DNA from: SIG351 sp045627045
Lineage (GTDB): Bacteria > Bacillota > Clostridia > HGM11327
Direction: 5' to 3'
DNA length: 64,000 nucleotides
Assembly: GCA_045627045.1 (NCBI GenBank)
Contig: JAZQMY010000024.1
Span: 62,001-126,000, forward strand
Shown: in pieces, positions 25,209 through 32,838 of the stretch
Layout of the letters: the number at the start of each line of letters is the position of its first letter
How positions within the stretch are numbered: the stretch's first letter is position 1
Notes under the pieces: model-generated
Database searches by the model: none
What the model was told of the DNA's origin: nothing
Seen by the model: only the letters and a program-made list of their open reading frames with translations
Program-made: the position numbers and the translations under genes

Positions 25209-26843
25209 TTATTTTTCAATCTGCTGCTGAACAAGGCTTTCTCCGCAATAAATTTCACGGAGCTTCGGTTTTTCGATCTTGCCGGTAGGATTTCTCGGTA
25301 TATCGGCAAAAATAATTTTCTTAGGTCTCTTGTATCTTGGAAGTCCTGCGCAGAAGGCATTGACCTCGTCCTCTGTGAGTGACATTCCTTCCTTGACTTC
25401 AATGATTGCCGCGGCGATCTCTCCGAGCCTTGCATCGGGAAGTCCTATTACCGCAACGTCCTTTACTGCATCGTTTGCACGGATATAGTTTTCTATCTGA
25501 ACAGGATAGAGATTTTCTCCGCCTGTGATGATGACGTCCTTCTTTCTGTCAACGAGGAAAATAAAGCCGTCTTCATCCTCCATTGCCATGTCTCCCGTGA
25601 GAAGCCAGCCGTCCTTGATGGAATCATTTGTGGCTTTTTCGTCCTTATAGTAGCACTGCATTACGCCGGGGCCCTTGACGCAAAGCTCACCGACCTCGCC
25701 TCTCGGAACTATATTGCCATTTTCATCTATAATCTTTGTCTGCCAGCCGAAGCCTGCCTTGCCTATTGCGCCGACCTTATGGATATTATCCATGCCGAGG
25801 TGAACGCATCCGGGGCCGATGGATTCGGATAGTCCGTAGTTTGTATCATACTTATGATGCGGGAATACCTTCATCCATCTCTTGATGAGAGACGGCGGAA
25901 CAGGCTGTGCGCCTATATGCATAAGTCTCCACTGTGAGAGCTGATAATTTTCGATTTTGATGTCTCCTCTGTCGATTGAGTCGAGTATATCCTGTGCCCA
26001 CGGTACAAGGAGCCATACGATAGTACATTTTTCATCGGATACAGCCTTGATTATCCATTCAGGTTTGATACCCTTGAGAAGCACTGCCTTGCCGCCGACG
26101 AGAAGGCTTCCGAACCAATGCATCTTTGCACCTGTGTGATAAAGCGGAGGTATGCAAAGGAATACATCATCGTGAGTCTGCTGATGGTGATTCTGCTCTG
26201 TTCTTGCGGCGTGCATAAGGCTCATATGAGTATGAAGGATAGCCTTCGGGAAGCCCGTCGTGCCTGATGAAAAATAAATAGCGGCATAATCATCGTCTGT
26301 AATTTCTATTTCAGGAGCATGAGATGAGCAGAAAGCAATCATCTTCTCATAATTATCCGCAAATGCAGGGCACTCCTCACCGACATAGAACATATGCTTG
26401 ATTTGAGTGATCCTGTCGCAGATTTCTTCCATTCTGCCTATGAATTCAGGGCCGAATACCACGAGTGAGCAGTCTGCCTTGCCGAGACAGTAAAGAATTT
26501 CTTCTGCAGTATATCTGTAGTTGAGCGGAACGGCTATTGCGCCCGCCTTGAGAATTCCGAAATAGATTGGGAGCCACTCTATTGAGTTCATAAGAAGAAT
26601 GCCTACCTTATCGCCCTTCTCAACTCCTCTTGTAAGGAGAAGATTTGCAAATCTGTTTGCCTTTTTGTCAAAATCCGACCAGGTTATCTCTCTTCTGAAG
26701 GGTTCACCGGGCTGTGGCTGAATAAGAGCATATTCTCTCCATGTTATACGGCTCGAAGACTGAAATTCAGGATTGATTTCAACGAGCGCCGTTTCATTTC
26801 CGTAAAGCTTTGCGTTCTGTACTAATACTTCCGTAATTGGCAT
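25209..26843 (-). CDS. Acyl/aryl-CoA synthetase (AMP-forming), first gene of T-box operon
   Basis: A 544-residue class I adenylate-forming ligase that joins a carboxylic acid to CoA. Motifs: AMP loop IYFSSGTTGFPKAILH near 188-203, YGLSESIGPG near 337, GWLLTGDMA near 412, and the hinge VDRKKDVIITGGENLYP near 428 with the C-terminal lysine in NPTGKIEKPK near 525. Such ligases act on fatty, benzoate-like or aryl-acetate acids. As the promoter-proximal gene before iorA it may supply the acyl-CoA used by IorAB. The leader contains a hairpin covering an AAAGG that could be the ribosome site. Confidence 0.9.
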   Translation of the reverse strand: MPITEVLVQNAKLYGNETALVEINPEFQSSSRITWREYALIQPQPGEPFRREITWSDFDKKANRFANLLLTRGVEKGDKVGILLMNSIEWLPIYFGILKAGAIAVPLNYRYTAEEILYCLGKADCSLVVFGPEFIGRMEEICDRITQIKHMFYVGEECPAFADNYEKMIAFCSSHAPEIEITDDDYAAIYFSSGTTGFPKAILHTHMSLMHAARTEQNHHQQTHDDVFLCIPPLYHTGAKMHWFGSLLVGGKAVLLKGIKPEWIIKAVSDEKCTIVWLLVPWAQDILDSIDRGDIKIENYQLSQWRLMHIGAQPVPPSLIKRWMKVFPHHKYDTNYGLSESIGPGCVHLGMDNIHKVGAIGKAGFGWQTKIIDENGNIVPRGEVGELCVKGPGVMQCYYKDEKATNDSIKDGWLLTGDMAMEDEDGFIFLVDRKKDVIITGGENLYPVQIENYIRANDAVKDVAVIGLPDARLGEIAAAIIEVKEGMSLTEDEVNAFCAGLPRYKRPKKIIFADIPRNPTGKIEKPKLREIYCGESLVQQQIEK

Positions 26844-26857
26844 TATTTTTTACCGCG

Positions 26858-26878
26858 CCTTTTGTTTTTCACAAAAGG
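26858..26878 (-). promoter_or_regulatory. Hairpin over the ribosome-site region of the acyl-CoA ligase gene
   Basis: CCTTTTG and CAAAAGG form a 7-bp stem with a 7-base loop between the T-box terminator and the ATG at 26843. The 3' arm contains AAAGG, the best ribosome-site candidate, so the stem may limit translation. Confidence 0.35.
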
Positions 26879-26959
26879 TTCCTTCGTTTATTTTCGGGAC
26901 AAATCATACTGCGAAGTACAAGCCGTTGTCCCTGATTCTGCACTTGTCACTTTTTTGCA

Positions 26960-27262
26960 GAAAAGACAAAAGCCCTCTGCAACACTTTGTTTGCAGAGGG
27001 CGATAAATCATTACCGTGATACCACCTCTATTGCAGAAGAGAAAATCATCTGCCGCTCAAGCACATCCTGACGATATGCTTTATCGCTGTAACGGGCGCC
27101 CCGGCATAGCCTACTGTGATTTCGGTATGCAACTCTCGGAATGTATTCATCTGTCAAACGTTTACCTGCTCACACCTGCCGCAGGCTCTCTGAAAAACAG
27201 TATCGTCGGATTACTTGTTTCCGGTCAATGTATTTACATATATGCAGTTCTGTAACTGTATT
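26960..27262 (-). promoter_or_regulatory. T-box leader, probably tyrosyl-tRNA sensing
   Basis: The minus strand holds a full T-box leader. It has the AGTA element near 27204-27211, the distal stem I region with AGAGAG and GGTGTGA, and a specifier loop reading GAA-TAC-A just before a TTCC/GGAA helix. Then come AGTAGG and CCCGTTA elements. The T-box sequence GAGGTGGTATCACGG is at about 27013-27030, and a terminator (11-bp stem, 26972-27001) is followed by CTTTTGTCTTTT. The specifier fits UAC (Tyr). The UGGU bulge predicts a tRNA with discriminator A, which fits Tyr or Phe but not Trp. Confidence 0.93.
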
Positions 27263-27266
27263 TTGA

Positions 27267-27295
27267 ATTATATCATATTTGTCCGTATTTGTCAA
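27267..27295 (-). promoter_or_regulatory. Consensus promoter of the T-box operon
   Basis: On the minus strand TTGACA (27290-27295) is 17 bases from TATAAT (27267-27272), a perfect match to the vegetative consensus. Transcription should begin near 27260, giving a leader of about 300 bases before the terminator. Confidence 0.88.
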
Positions 27296-27350
27296 TATTT
27301 ATTAATAAAGTTTTCAGACGTGATACTTTTCTTTCAGACTGAAACAATAC

Positions 27351-29063
27351 TTATTCAACAGTCACAAATACCGAATGACCATTTTCAAACGATACCATAT
27401 ATTTATTACCGTCTACCGAATAATCGCTTTCCTGAAGTTTTTCACCGTCAATGTAAAATGCCGGAGTACCGTTTATTTCAAGAACGATCATGTCCATCAG
27501 GCTATCATCGTAATCAAGCTGATCAACGTCAGAAAGATTCGTAATAAGAAAAGCTTTTCCATTGGCCTTCTCAAAACATCCTACAAGCACAGGATTATCT
27601 CCTATCACAGAGTACTTCACATTCAGTATATCGTCTGCTCCGTGATATTCATTTGATAGCTCTGCCCAATATCTGTTGGCAACAGTTCCGTAAAAGTTAT
27701 TGACGTAAGTTCCCTTGTACTCATAGCCATCCATCAAATCAGCAAGTTTCAGGAGTTCCGCATTGTTTCTTCTTACATACTCCCAATGTCTCGTTGGATT
27801 GTAGTCTGCATCAAGAACATATTCGCCCGGAACGGGGTCAAAATTATTATAATTCCAATACAGTATTGCCTTTGATCCAAAGCTCAATACTGTATTGCTC
27901 TGCCATCTGAACATTTTTGATGTATTCAGTGAGTCACCCTTGTAGTCTTTCCGGTCAAGCTGATATGCCTGAATAAAGCTCCAGAGTTCTCTGCCTGTCT
28001 TGCTGCAGAGTTCATTTGCATGTTCCCACTGATGAAGCACCTTTGTATTGTATTCGTTATACCAATCAGGTGAAAAAGTACCTCCCGTTCCCCAGTAAAG
28101 ATCCAGGCAAACCATGGGACAGCAATCAAAAAAATGTGAATTTTCGGTAAAGAACACCATTCTGTCCTCTAAGCCCGCATAATTCATCATAGGCACCCAG
28201 CCTGTACCCTCAACTTCGCTGACATAATTTCTGATTTTCGCATCTATTTCCTCCAGATAAGGAACATCGTTCACTTTAGGCTCATCAAGATGGAAATGGC
28301 CATAGACGGCAGGGCAATCAAAATAAAGAGGAGTGAGTTTGTTTGAATACCATGACAGGATCACTCTTATGCCAAAACGCGAAAACCATCTGAGCTGGTC
28401 CATTAGCTCGTATCTCGAGCAGTCTGCCGGGTTTTCTGGTATGATAACGAAATTGAAGTTTGCATCTGCAACAGTCTTTGCCGCCTCATACGTCGGAAAA
28501 TGACCGGAAAAGCAAGCAGCCACTATTTTTAGAGGCGGGTCCTCGTAATTATATTCATAGTATTCCTTTATTTTTTTGGGTTCGGATACTGTTTTCTTTT
28601 CTCTGTCGTCATATCCGAGCCATCCGTTGATAAAGGAATAGACGGCTCTCATATCCGCATAATAATTATTACCTCCGAGAACAACGTTCTCCCCGTCAAG
28701 CGCAATGATATAATCAAACCCGTTTTTCAGCGTCTCCGTTTTTTCTTTCAGTGCGTGATCCGCATCGGACGAAGCAATAATGATCTTTTTTGTATAGGCA
28801 TCTATCGCTTCTGCATCAGATACAATAGCAGGCTCTTTTCCCGTGACTGCTGTTATTGCGTCTCTGAGATCATATACATCCTGCATCCTGTAGTCGTATA
28901 TCTCGCCGTCCCTCACCTCAAACGTATGATAACTCTGAGGATATATAATCGCATATTCTCCGAGTTCTGCTACGTCAAGCCCTGCTTCCTCAGGATTATT
29001 GTTACAGGCTGATGTCATAAGAAGAAGCGATACTGCAAAAATCAGACAGATTATCTTTTTCAT
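27351..29063 (-). CDS. Glycosidase-like lipoprotein, function unknown
   Basis: A 570-residue protein with a lipoprotein signal (lipobox TSAC ending at residue 20), so it sits on the outer face of the membrane. Residues ~55-140 resemble the alpha/beta accessory domain that precedes GH20 and alpha-glucuronidase barrels (RDAITAVTGKEP, then KIIIASS and DYIIALDGENVVLGG). Residues ~175-450 look like a TIM barrel, with strands ending in charged pairs such as GHFHLDEPK near 260 and an aromatic-rich region SKAILYWNYNN near 400. The C-terminal ~100 residues look like a beta sandwich. I cannot assign a CAZy family; a role in polysaccharide binding or cleavage is inference. Confidence 0.7.
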   Translation of the reverse strand: MKKIICLIFAVSLLLMTSACNNNPEEAGLDVAELGEYAIIYPQSYHTFEVRDGEIYDYRMQDVYDLRDAITAVTGKEPAIVSDAEAIDAYTKKIIIASSDADHALKEKTETLKNGFDYIIALDGENVVLGGNNYYADMRAVYSFINGWLGYDDREKKTVSEPKKIKEYYEYNYEDPPLKIVAACFSGHFPTYEAAKTVADANFNFVIIPENPADCSRYELMDQLRWFSRFGIRVILSWYSNKLTPLYFDCPAVYGHFHLDEPKVNDVPYLEEIDAKIRNYVSEVEGTGWVPMMNYAGLEDRMVFFTENSHFFDCCPMVCLDLYWGTGGTFSPDWYNEYNTKVLHQWEHANELCSKTGRELWSFIQAYQLDRKDYKGDSLNTSKMFRWQSNTVLSFGSKAILYWNYNNFDPVPGEYVLDADYNPTRHWEYVRRNNAELLKLADLMDGYEYKGTYVNNFYGTVANRYWAELSNEYHGADDILNVKYSVIGDNPVLVGCFEKANGKAFLITNLSDVDQLDYDDSLMDMIVLEINGTPAFYIDGEKLQESDYSVDGNKYMVSFENGHSVFVTVE

Positions 29064-29086
29064 ATTATTTTTTTAACCTCTGAAGC

Positions 29087-29737
29087 TTATCTTATTATCA
29101 GCGTTATCACGAGAGCCGCAACAACTGCAAGACCTGCAATCACAAGAGCAAGTATTCCCTTCATCCCGAGCTTTTTTACATTGACAGGACACACGAACAG
29201 AAATCCCATCACTGCAAGCAATGCCGCGTATATGTAAGAGAACCATACTTCTTCATGTATATTCAGCACAAATGCTATTGCCCAGAGCACCGGAAACGCA
29301 ATACAGGAGGAAGTTATAGGCAAGCCGACATAAAACTTTCTTGAGCCCGTCTCTTTTTCCTGTCTCGTTTCTTCTGTTACATTATAGTATGCAAGTCTGA
29401 TCAGACCGCAAAGTACGAATGCTATCATGATCGCATAGCCCCATACGCACTTCAGCCCGAGCGATACGCCGATCGAAGCAGGCAGCACGCCGAAGCACAC
29501 AACATCTGAAAGGGAATCTATCTGTATGCCGAATCTCTTTTCATCCGGAGTTCTGTCTTTCTTTGTGGAAGCAATCTTTCCGTCAAAGCCATCGCAAAGT
29601 CCTGCAAGAAGAAGGCAAATCACAGCCGCAATTGTATTTCCGTTTGAAATTGCAAAAAGTATTCCTGCAACTCCGCAACAGAAGCCGATATAAGTCAGAA
29701 TAACCGTATAGTTATAAAAGCCAACCCATTTACGCAT
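29087..29737 (-). CDS. pssA: CDP-diacylglycerol--serine O-phosphatidyltransferase-like protein
   Basis: A 216-residue membrane enzyme of the CDP-alcohol phosphatidyltransferase family with about six membrane helices. It makes phosphatidylserine from CDP-diacylglycerol and serine. The catalytic motif near 47-78 reads DGFDGKIAS then FGIQIDSLSD, so the four catalytic aspartates and the two glycines are present. The Arg that normally follows Ala in the motif (AR) is Ser here. The next gene on the same strand (upstream) overlaps it by 8 bases. Confidence 0.88.
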   Translation of the reverse strand: MRKWVGFYNYTVILTYIGFCCGVAGILFAISNGNTIAAVICLLLAGLCDGFDGKIASTKKDRTPDEKRFGIQIDSLSDVVCFGVLPASIGVSLGLKCVWGYAIMIAFVLCGLIRLAYYNVTEETRQEKETGSRKFYVGLPITSSCIAFPVLWAIAFVLNIHEEVWFSYIYAALLAVMGFLFVCPVNVKKLGMKGILALVIAGLAVVAALVITLIIR

Positions 29738-30794
29738 TCTTTTTATTTCCTTTCACTACTTTAATCTGTTTGAAGAACGAAATCACGCCGCTGACAAGCA
29801 ACGCCCATGCATAATTTATGAATCTTGTCAGAAGAACAGCAGGTGTGATCATTGAATCCGTGTATATCGTGCTGTAAACCGTAAGGAACAGTGTTTCCGT
29901 GATTCCCACGCCGCCCGGAAGAGGGAGCGTATCCACCATTATATATATAATTGCCTGTGCAAACAGAACGTCAATTATTCTTTCGGCAGGAAGTCCGAAG
30001 CTTAAATAAACCGCATAGGAAACAAGGAAAAGAGATGTTATTCTTCCGAAATTATAGAGGAAAGCCTTGAAGAATATATTCGGATTGTTCTTGATATATA
30101 CGGCTCCGCTCTTGTACTCGTCGACCTGTGAGAAGAACTTTTCTTTTCTGGCTTCAAGATTTTCAGGCTTGATGATATGAAGCTTACATCCTGCATTGAA
30201 AATCCATGCGCCTACATTCTTCACGTGCTTGTCGTCAAACATGGACACCACGATAAGCAGCACCATCGCAACATTCACAATGAGGCTGAATGCATAAAGC
30301 ACTATGACCCATGCGCCGTTGCCGAAAATGATCTCCGGCTTTACCACTGCAACGCCGATCGAATAAACTATAAGCACAAGTTTGTATTCCAACAACGTCA
30401 TGAGCATTGCCATGCTGACCTTATAGCCCTTTATTCCGTCGTGAAGCATATAGTACAATGTGAACGGCTGACCTCCGCTTCCGAAAGGAGTAATGAATGA
30501 ATAAAACGATTCAATGCTTCCGTATGTAAAGCCATCCCACACCGAAACGTGTTTATCGCCTTCTCCGTTCAGCGAATTTACTATTTTATTTATTGACAGT
30601 CCTTCAAAAAACAGAAACAACAGCATCATTACCGCTCCGAGAATGATGAACTTGATGTCGGCATCAAGCAGAAGAGTCTTTACCTCCTCTATGTCGGTTT
30701 CCTTCAGCAGAAGCCTTATCGTTGCGTATGCCATTACAATCAAAAACGCAACACTGAGATAATATTTAAGGTTTGGATTTTTCTTATTTTTCAT
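29730..30794 (-). CDS. Flippase-like membrane protein of the MprF/YbhN (UPF0104) family
   Basis: A 354-residue protein with about eight membrane helices and the family motif LPLPGGVGITET near 295-306. It corresponds to the membrane half of MprF, the lysylphosphatidylglycerol synthase and flippase, without the catalytic soluble half. Such stand-alone versions may move lipids or polyprenyl intermediates. The location just upstream of pssA, with an 8-base overlap, supports a role in phospholipid handling. A promoter lies just ahead: TGGACT (30849-30854), 17 bases, then TATAAT (30826-30831). Confidence 0.85.
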   Translation of the reverse strand: MKNKKNPNLKYYLSVAFLIVMAYATIRLLLKETDIEEVKTLLLDADIKFIILGAVMMLLFLFFEGLSINKIVNSLNGEGDKHVSVWDGFTYGSIESFYSFITPFGSGGQPFTLYYMLHDGIKGYKVSMAMLMTLLEYKLVLIVYSIGVAVVKPEIIFGNGAWVIVLYAFSLIVNVAMVLLIVVSMFDDKHVKNVGAWIFNAGCKLHIIKPENLEARKEKFFSQVDEYKSGAVYIKNNPNIFFKAFLYNFGRITSLFLVSYAVYLSFGLPAERIIDVLFAQAIIYIMVDTLPLPGGVGITETLFLTVYSTIYTDSMITPAVLLTRFINYAWALLVSGVISFFKQIKVVKGNKKNA

Positions 30795-30825
30795 CTGCTG
30801 ATGTCCTTCCTGCTTTATAATGAAT

Positions 30826-30854
30826 ATTATACACCATTATCCGAAAAAAGTCCA
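30826..30854 (-). promoter_or_regulatory. Promoter of the flippase-like / pssA operon
   Basis: On the minus strand TGGACT at 30849-30854 and TATAAT at 30826-30831 are separated by 17 bases, 32 bases before the start codon. The -10 box is consensus; the -35 differs at one or two positions. The rest of the 257-base gap up to 31051 is AT-rich and shows no gene. Confidence 0.6.
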
Positions 30855-31051
30855 TCCGTTTTATATTGTTTTCATAAAGAAATCGTTTCAAATGAATATT
30901 TTGTCATCAAACAGTTCAGTTTTACGGGCATCGGATACCGATTTTCAGCCGTTTATTTTTTTATATCGTCTTTTTCAGAAAAAAGAAGCTCTCATAAGTG
31001 AGATAATAATCACGGAAAACAAAAGATCATCCGATCACGAAAGGAATCCGT

Positions 31052-31828
31052 ATGAAAAACAAAATATTTCTATCGCCGTCAAATCAGCGTGCAAACGTCG
31101 GTGCCTACCGGAACACGAATGAATGCGAGCAGTGCACTGCAATAGCCTCTGCCGCCGCAGAGCATCTTATTGAAAACTATGTCTGCGAGGTCGAAATCGG
31201 GCGTGAGGAAGACAATATGTCAAAGCGTGCAACAATATCCGAGCTTTTCGGATCAGGTGCTTACGTTGCCATCCACACAAATGCTTTCAGTGACGCTGCC
31301 GTATCCGGTACCGAAACATATTTTCATTCATCAGACGAAAAGGGAAAGGAGCTTGCCTCAATGCTTCTTGAAAATGTGAGTAAGCTCACGGGCAGGAAAA
31401 GAAGCTGCAAGAAGAACGATTCCCTCATTGAGCTGAATACTCCGACCTGTGCAAGAGCATACATCGAGGTTGAATTCCACTCAAATCCCGATAAAGCATT
31501 GTGGATAGAAAACAACACGGATGAGATAGGAAAGGTGATTGCTGAAACGATCGCCGACTTTATGGAGCTTGAAACAAAGTCCGAAGAGGGTTGTTCACCG
31601 TCAGATGCCGCACTTCCTCCGACAACCGATATTGAACGTGATAAAAAGTGGGTTCTTGAGCATACAGAGCTTATCTTCAGGACTCTTGAGGAAGCAATAT
31701 CCGAACCTGTCGGAGAAAAGAAATATTACCGTGTTCAGACAGGCGCATATTCAACCAAAAAGTCTGCAGAAACAATGCAAGCAAAACTGAAGGGGCTCGG
31801 CATCAGCTCCATTATCAGGTATTATTGA
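31052..31828 (+). CDS. N-acetylmuramoyl-L-alanine amidase with SPOR domain
   Basis: A 258-residue Amidase_3-type protein (residues 4-170) followed by a linker and a C-terminal SPOR-like peptidoglycan-binding domain (about 190-258, YYRVQTGAYSTKKSAETM). The fold has HTNAF near 76, the second zinc His, and EVEFHSN near 145, which carries the catalytic Glu. The first zinc motif, normally DPGHG, is replaced by LSPSNQRANVGAY. This SPS-type start is known in a Firmicute subgroup of amidases. There is no signal peptide, so export is unclear. A GGA-rich ribosome site lies about 8 bases before the ATG. Confidence 0.82.
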   Translation: MKNKIFLSPSNQRANVGAYRNTNECEQCTAIASAAAEHLIENYVCEVEIGREEDNMSKRATISELFGSGAYVAIHTNAFSDAAVSGTETYFHSSDEKGKELASMLLENVSKLTGRKRSCKKNDSLIELNTPTCARAYIEVEFHSNPDKALWIENNTDEIGKVIAETIADFMELETKSEEGCSPSDAALPPTTDIERDKKWVLEHTELIFRTLEEAISEPVGEKKYYRVQTGAYSTKKSAETMQAKLKGLGISSIIRYY

Positions 31829-32015
31829 CAAATCGGCAATCCGTTCACAACGGCCATACGCTGCCCCTTTTCGGTCTGACTGAAAAGGATTGCCTTTTTC
31901 AGCAAAACCGACAGTACACAAAGAAATACAGTCCCTCAAGCCCTTCTTTTATGCGGACCTGTCTGATTTCTTCCGTGCACTGCCGGTTTTCGCTGTTTAT
32001 TATTCTGTTTCCGGT

Positions 32016-32660
32016 TTACTTTCTTGCCTCAAAATCTCTGTCTATTTCTTCTTTCCAGTCTGCTTCTATTCTGCCTTCACTTCTCATTCTTGCAAGTGTC
32101 TTTCCCACAACAGAATAATTCAGGCACGTTCCCTTTTTGTCGGAATGGAAATTTACAGCTCTCTCCTTTGATATTCCGAAGCTCTTTGCCGTCTCCACCG
32201 CATCAATGTTGGCGCCGAGGAAGAGAAATTCCCAGCCGTTTTCCTTTTTCTTCTTCTCGATCATCTTTCTGACCTTGTCTCCACTATACTCCCTGCTTGC
32301 ATTTTCCATGCCGTCAGTCGTGATTACGAATATCGTATGCTCGGGCACGTCCTCTTCCCTGATATACCTGTGAACGTTTGAAATATGATGTATCGAGCAG
32401 CCTATTGCATCGATCAGTGCCGTACATCCCCTTACCGTATAATCGTCCTCTGTCATAGGCTTTATGTCATTAACGGGCACTCTGTCATGAAGCACTTCTC
32501 TCTCGTGATCAAAAAGCACCGTTGACACTATTGCCTCGCCCTCTGCCTTTTTCTGCTTATCTATCATAGCGTTGAATCCGCCCACCGTGTCCGTTTCAAG
32601 TCCGCTCATGGAGCCGCTCCTGTCAAGAATAAAAATCATTTCCGTAAGTCCTTTTTTCAT
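32016..32660 (-). CDS. von Willebrand factor A domain protein
   Basis: A 214-residue single-domain vWA protein with a complete MIDAS metal site: DRSGSMS at residues 13-19, then a conserved Thr in the VRGCTALID region near 77 and a conserved Asp in ITTDGMENAS near 115. It is cytoplasmic, with no signal or membrane segment, and resembles YegL-type proteins found near tellurite-resistance or stress genes. The ribosome site is AAAGGAG. It is divergent from a macro-domain/HTH protein and shares a 178-base promoter region with it, suggesting joint regulation. The partner or target is unknown. Confidence 0.88.
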   Translation of the reverse strand: MKKGLTEMIFILDRSGSMSGLETDTVGGFNAMIDKQKKAEGEAIVSTVLFDHEREVLHDRVPVNDIKPMTEDDYTVRGCTALIDAIGCSIHHISNVHRYIREEDVPEHTIFVITTDGMENASREYSGDKVRKMIEKKKKENGWEFLFLGANIDAVETAKSFGISKERAVNFHSDKKGTCLNYSVVGKTLARMRSEGRIEADWKEEIDRDFEARK

Positions 32661-32838
32661 TTTATTTTCTCCTTTATGTTTTTTGTTTCCCTCATCGGTT
32701 TACGTGCATATTATACATCATTCACGTTCCCGAATGGTCGCACAGGAAGCGACATTTTTGCGGCCTTTGCCGATTGACTTTTTACGTTTTCTATTATATA
32801 ATTAATAAATACACAATAATTCTTAAAGGAGGAACAAA
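32661..32838. promoter_or_regulatory. Divergent promoter region of vWA and macro-HTH genes with inverted repeat
   Basis: The plus strand has TTGACT (32774-32779), 17 bases, TATAAT (32797-32802), and an AAAGGAGG ribosome site for the macro gene. The minus strand has a TATAAT near 32708-32713 for the vWA gene. Between them lies an inverted repeat, GTCGC-ACAGGAA-GCGAC (32737-32753), placed like an operator serving both promoters. Confidence 0.6.
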
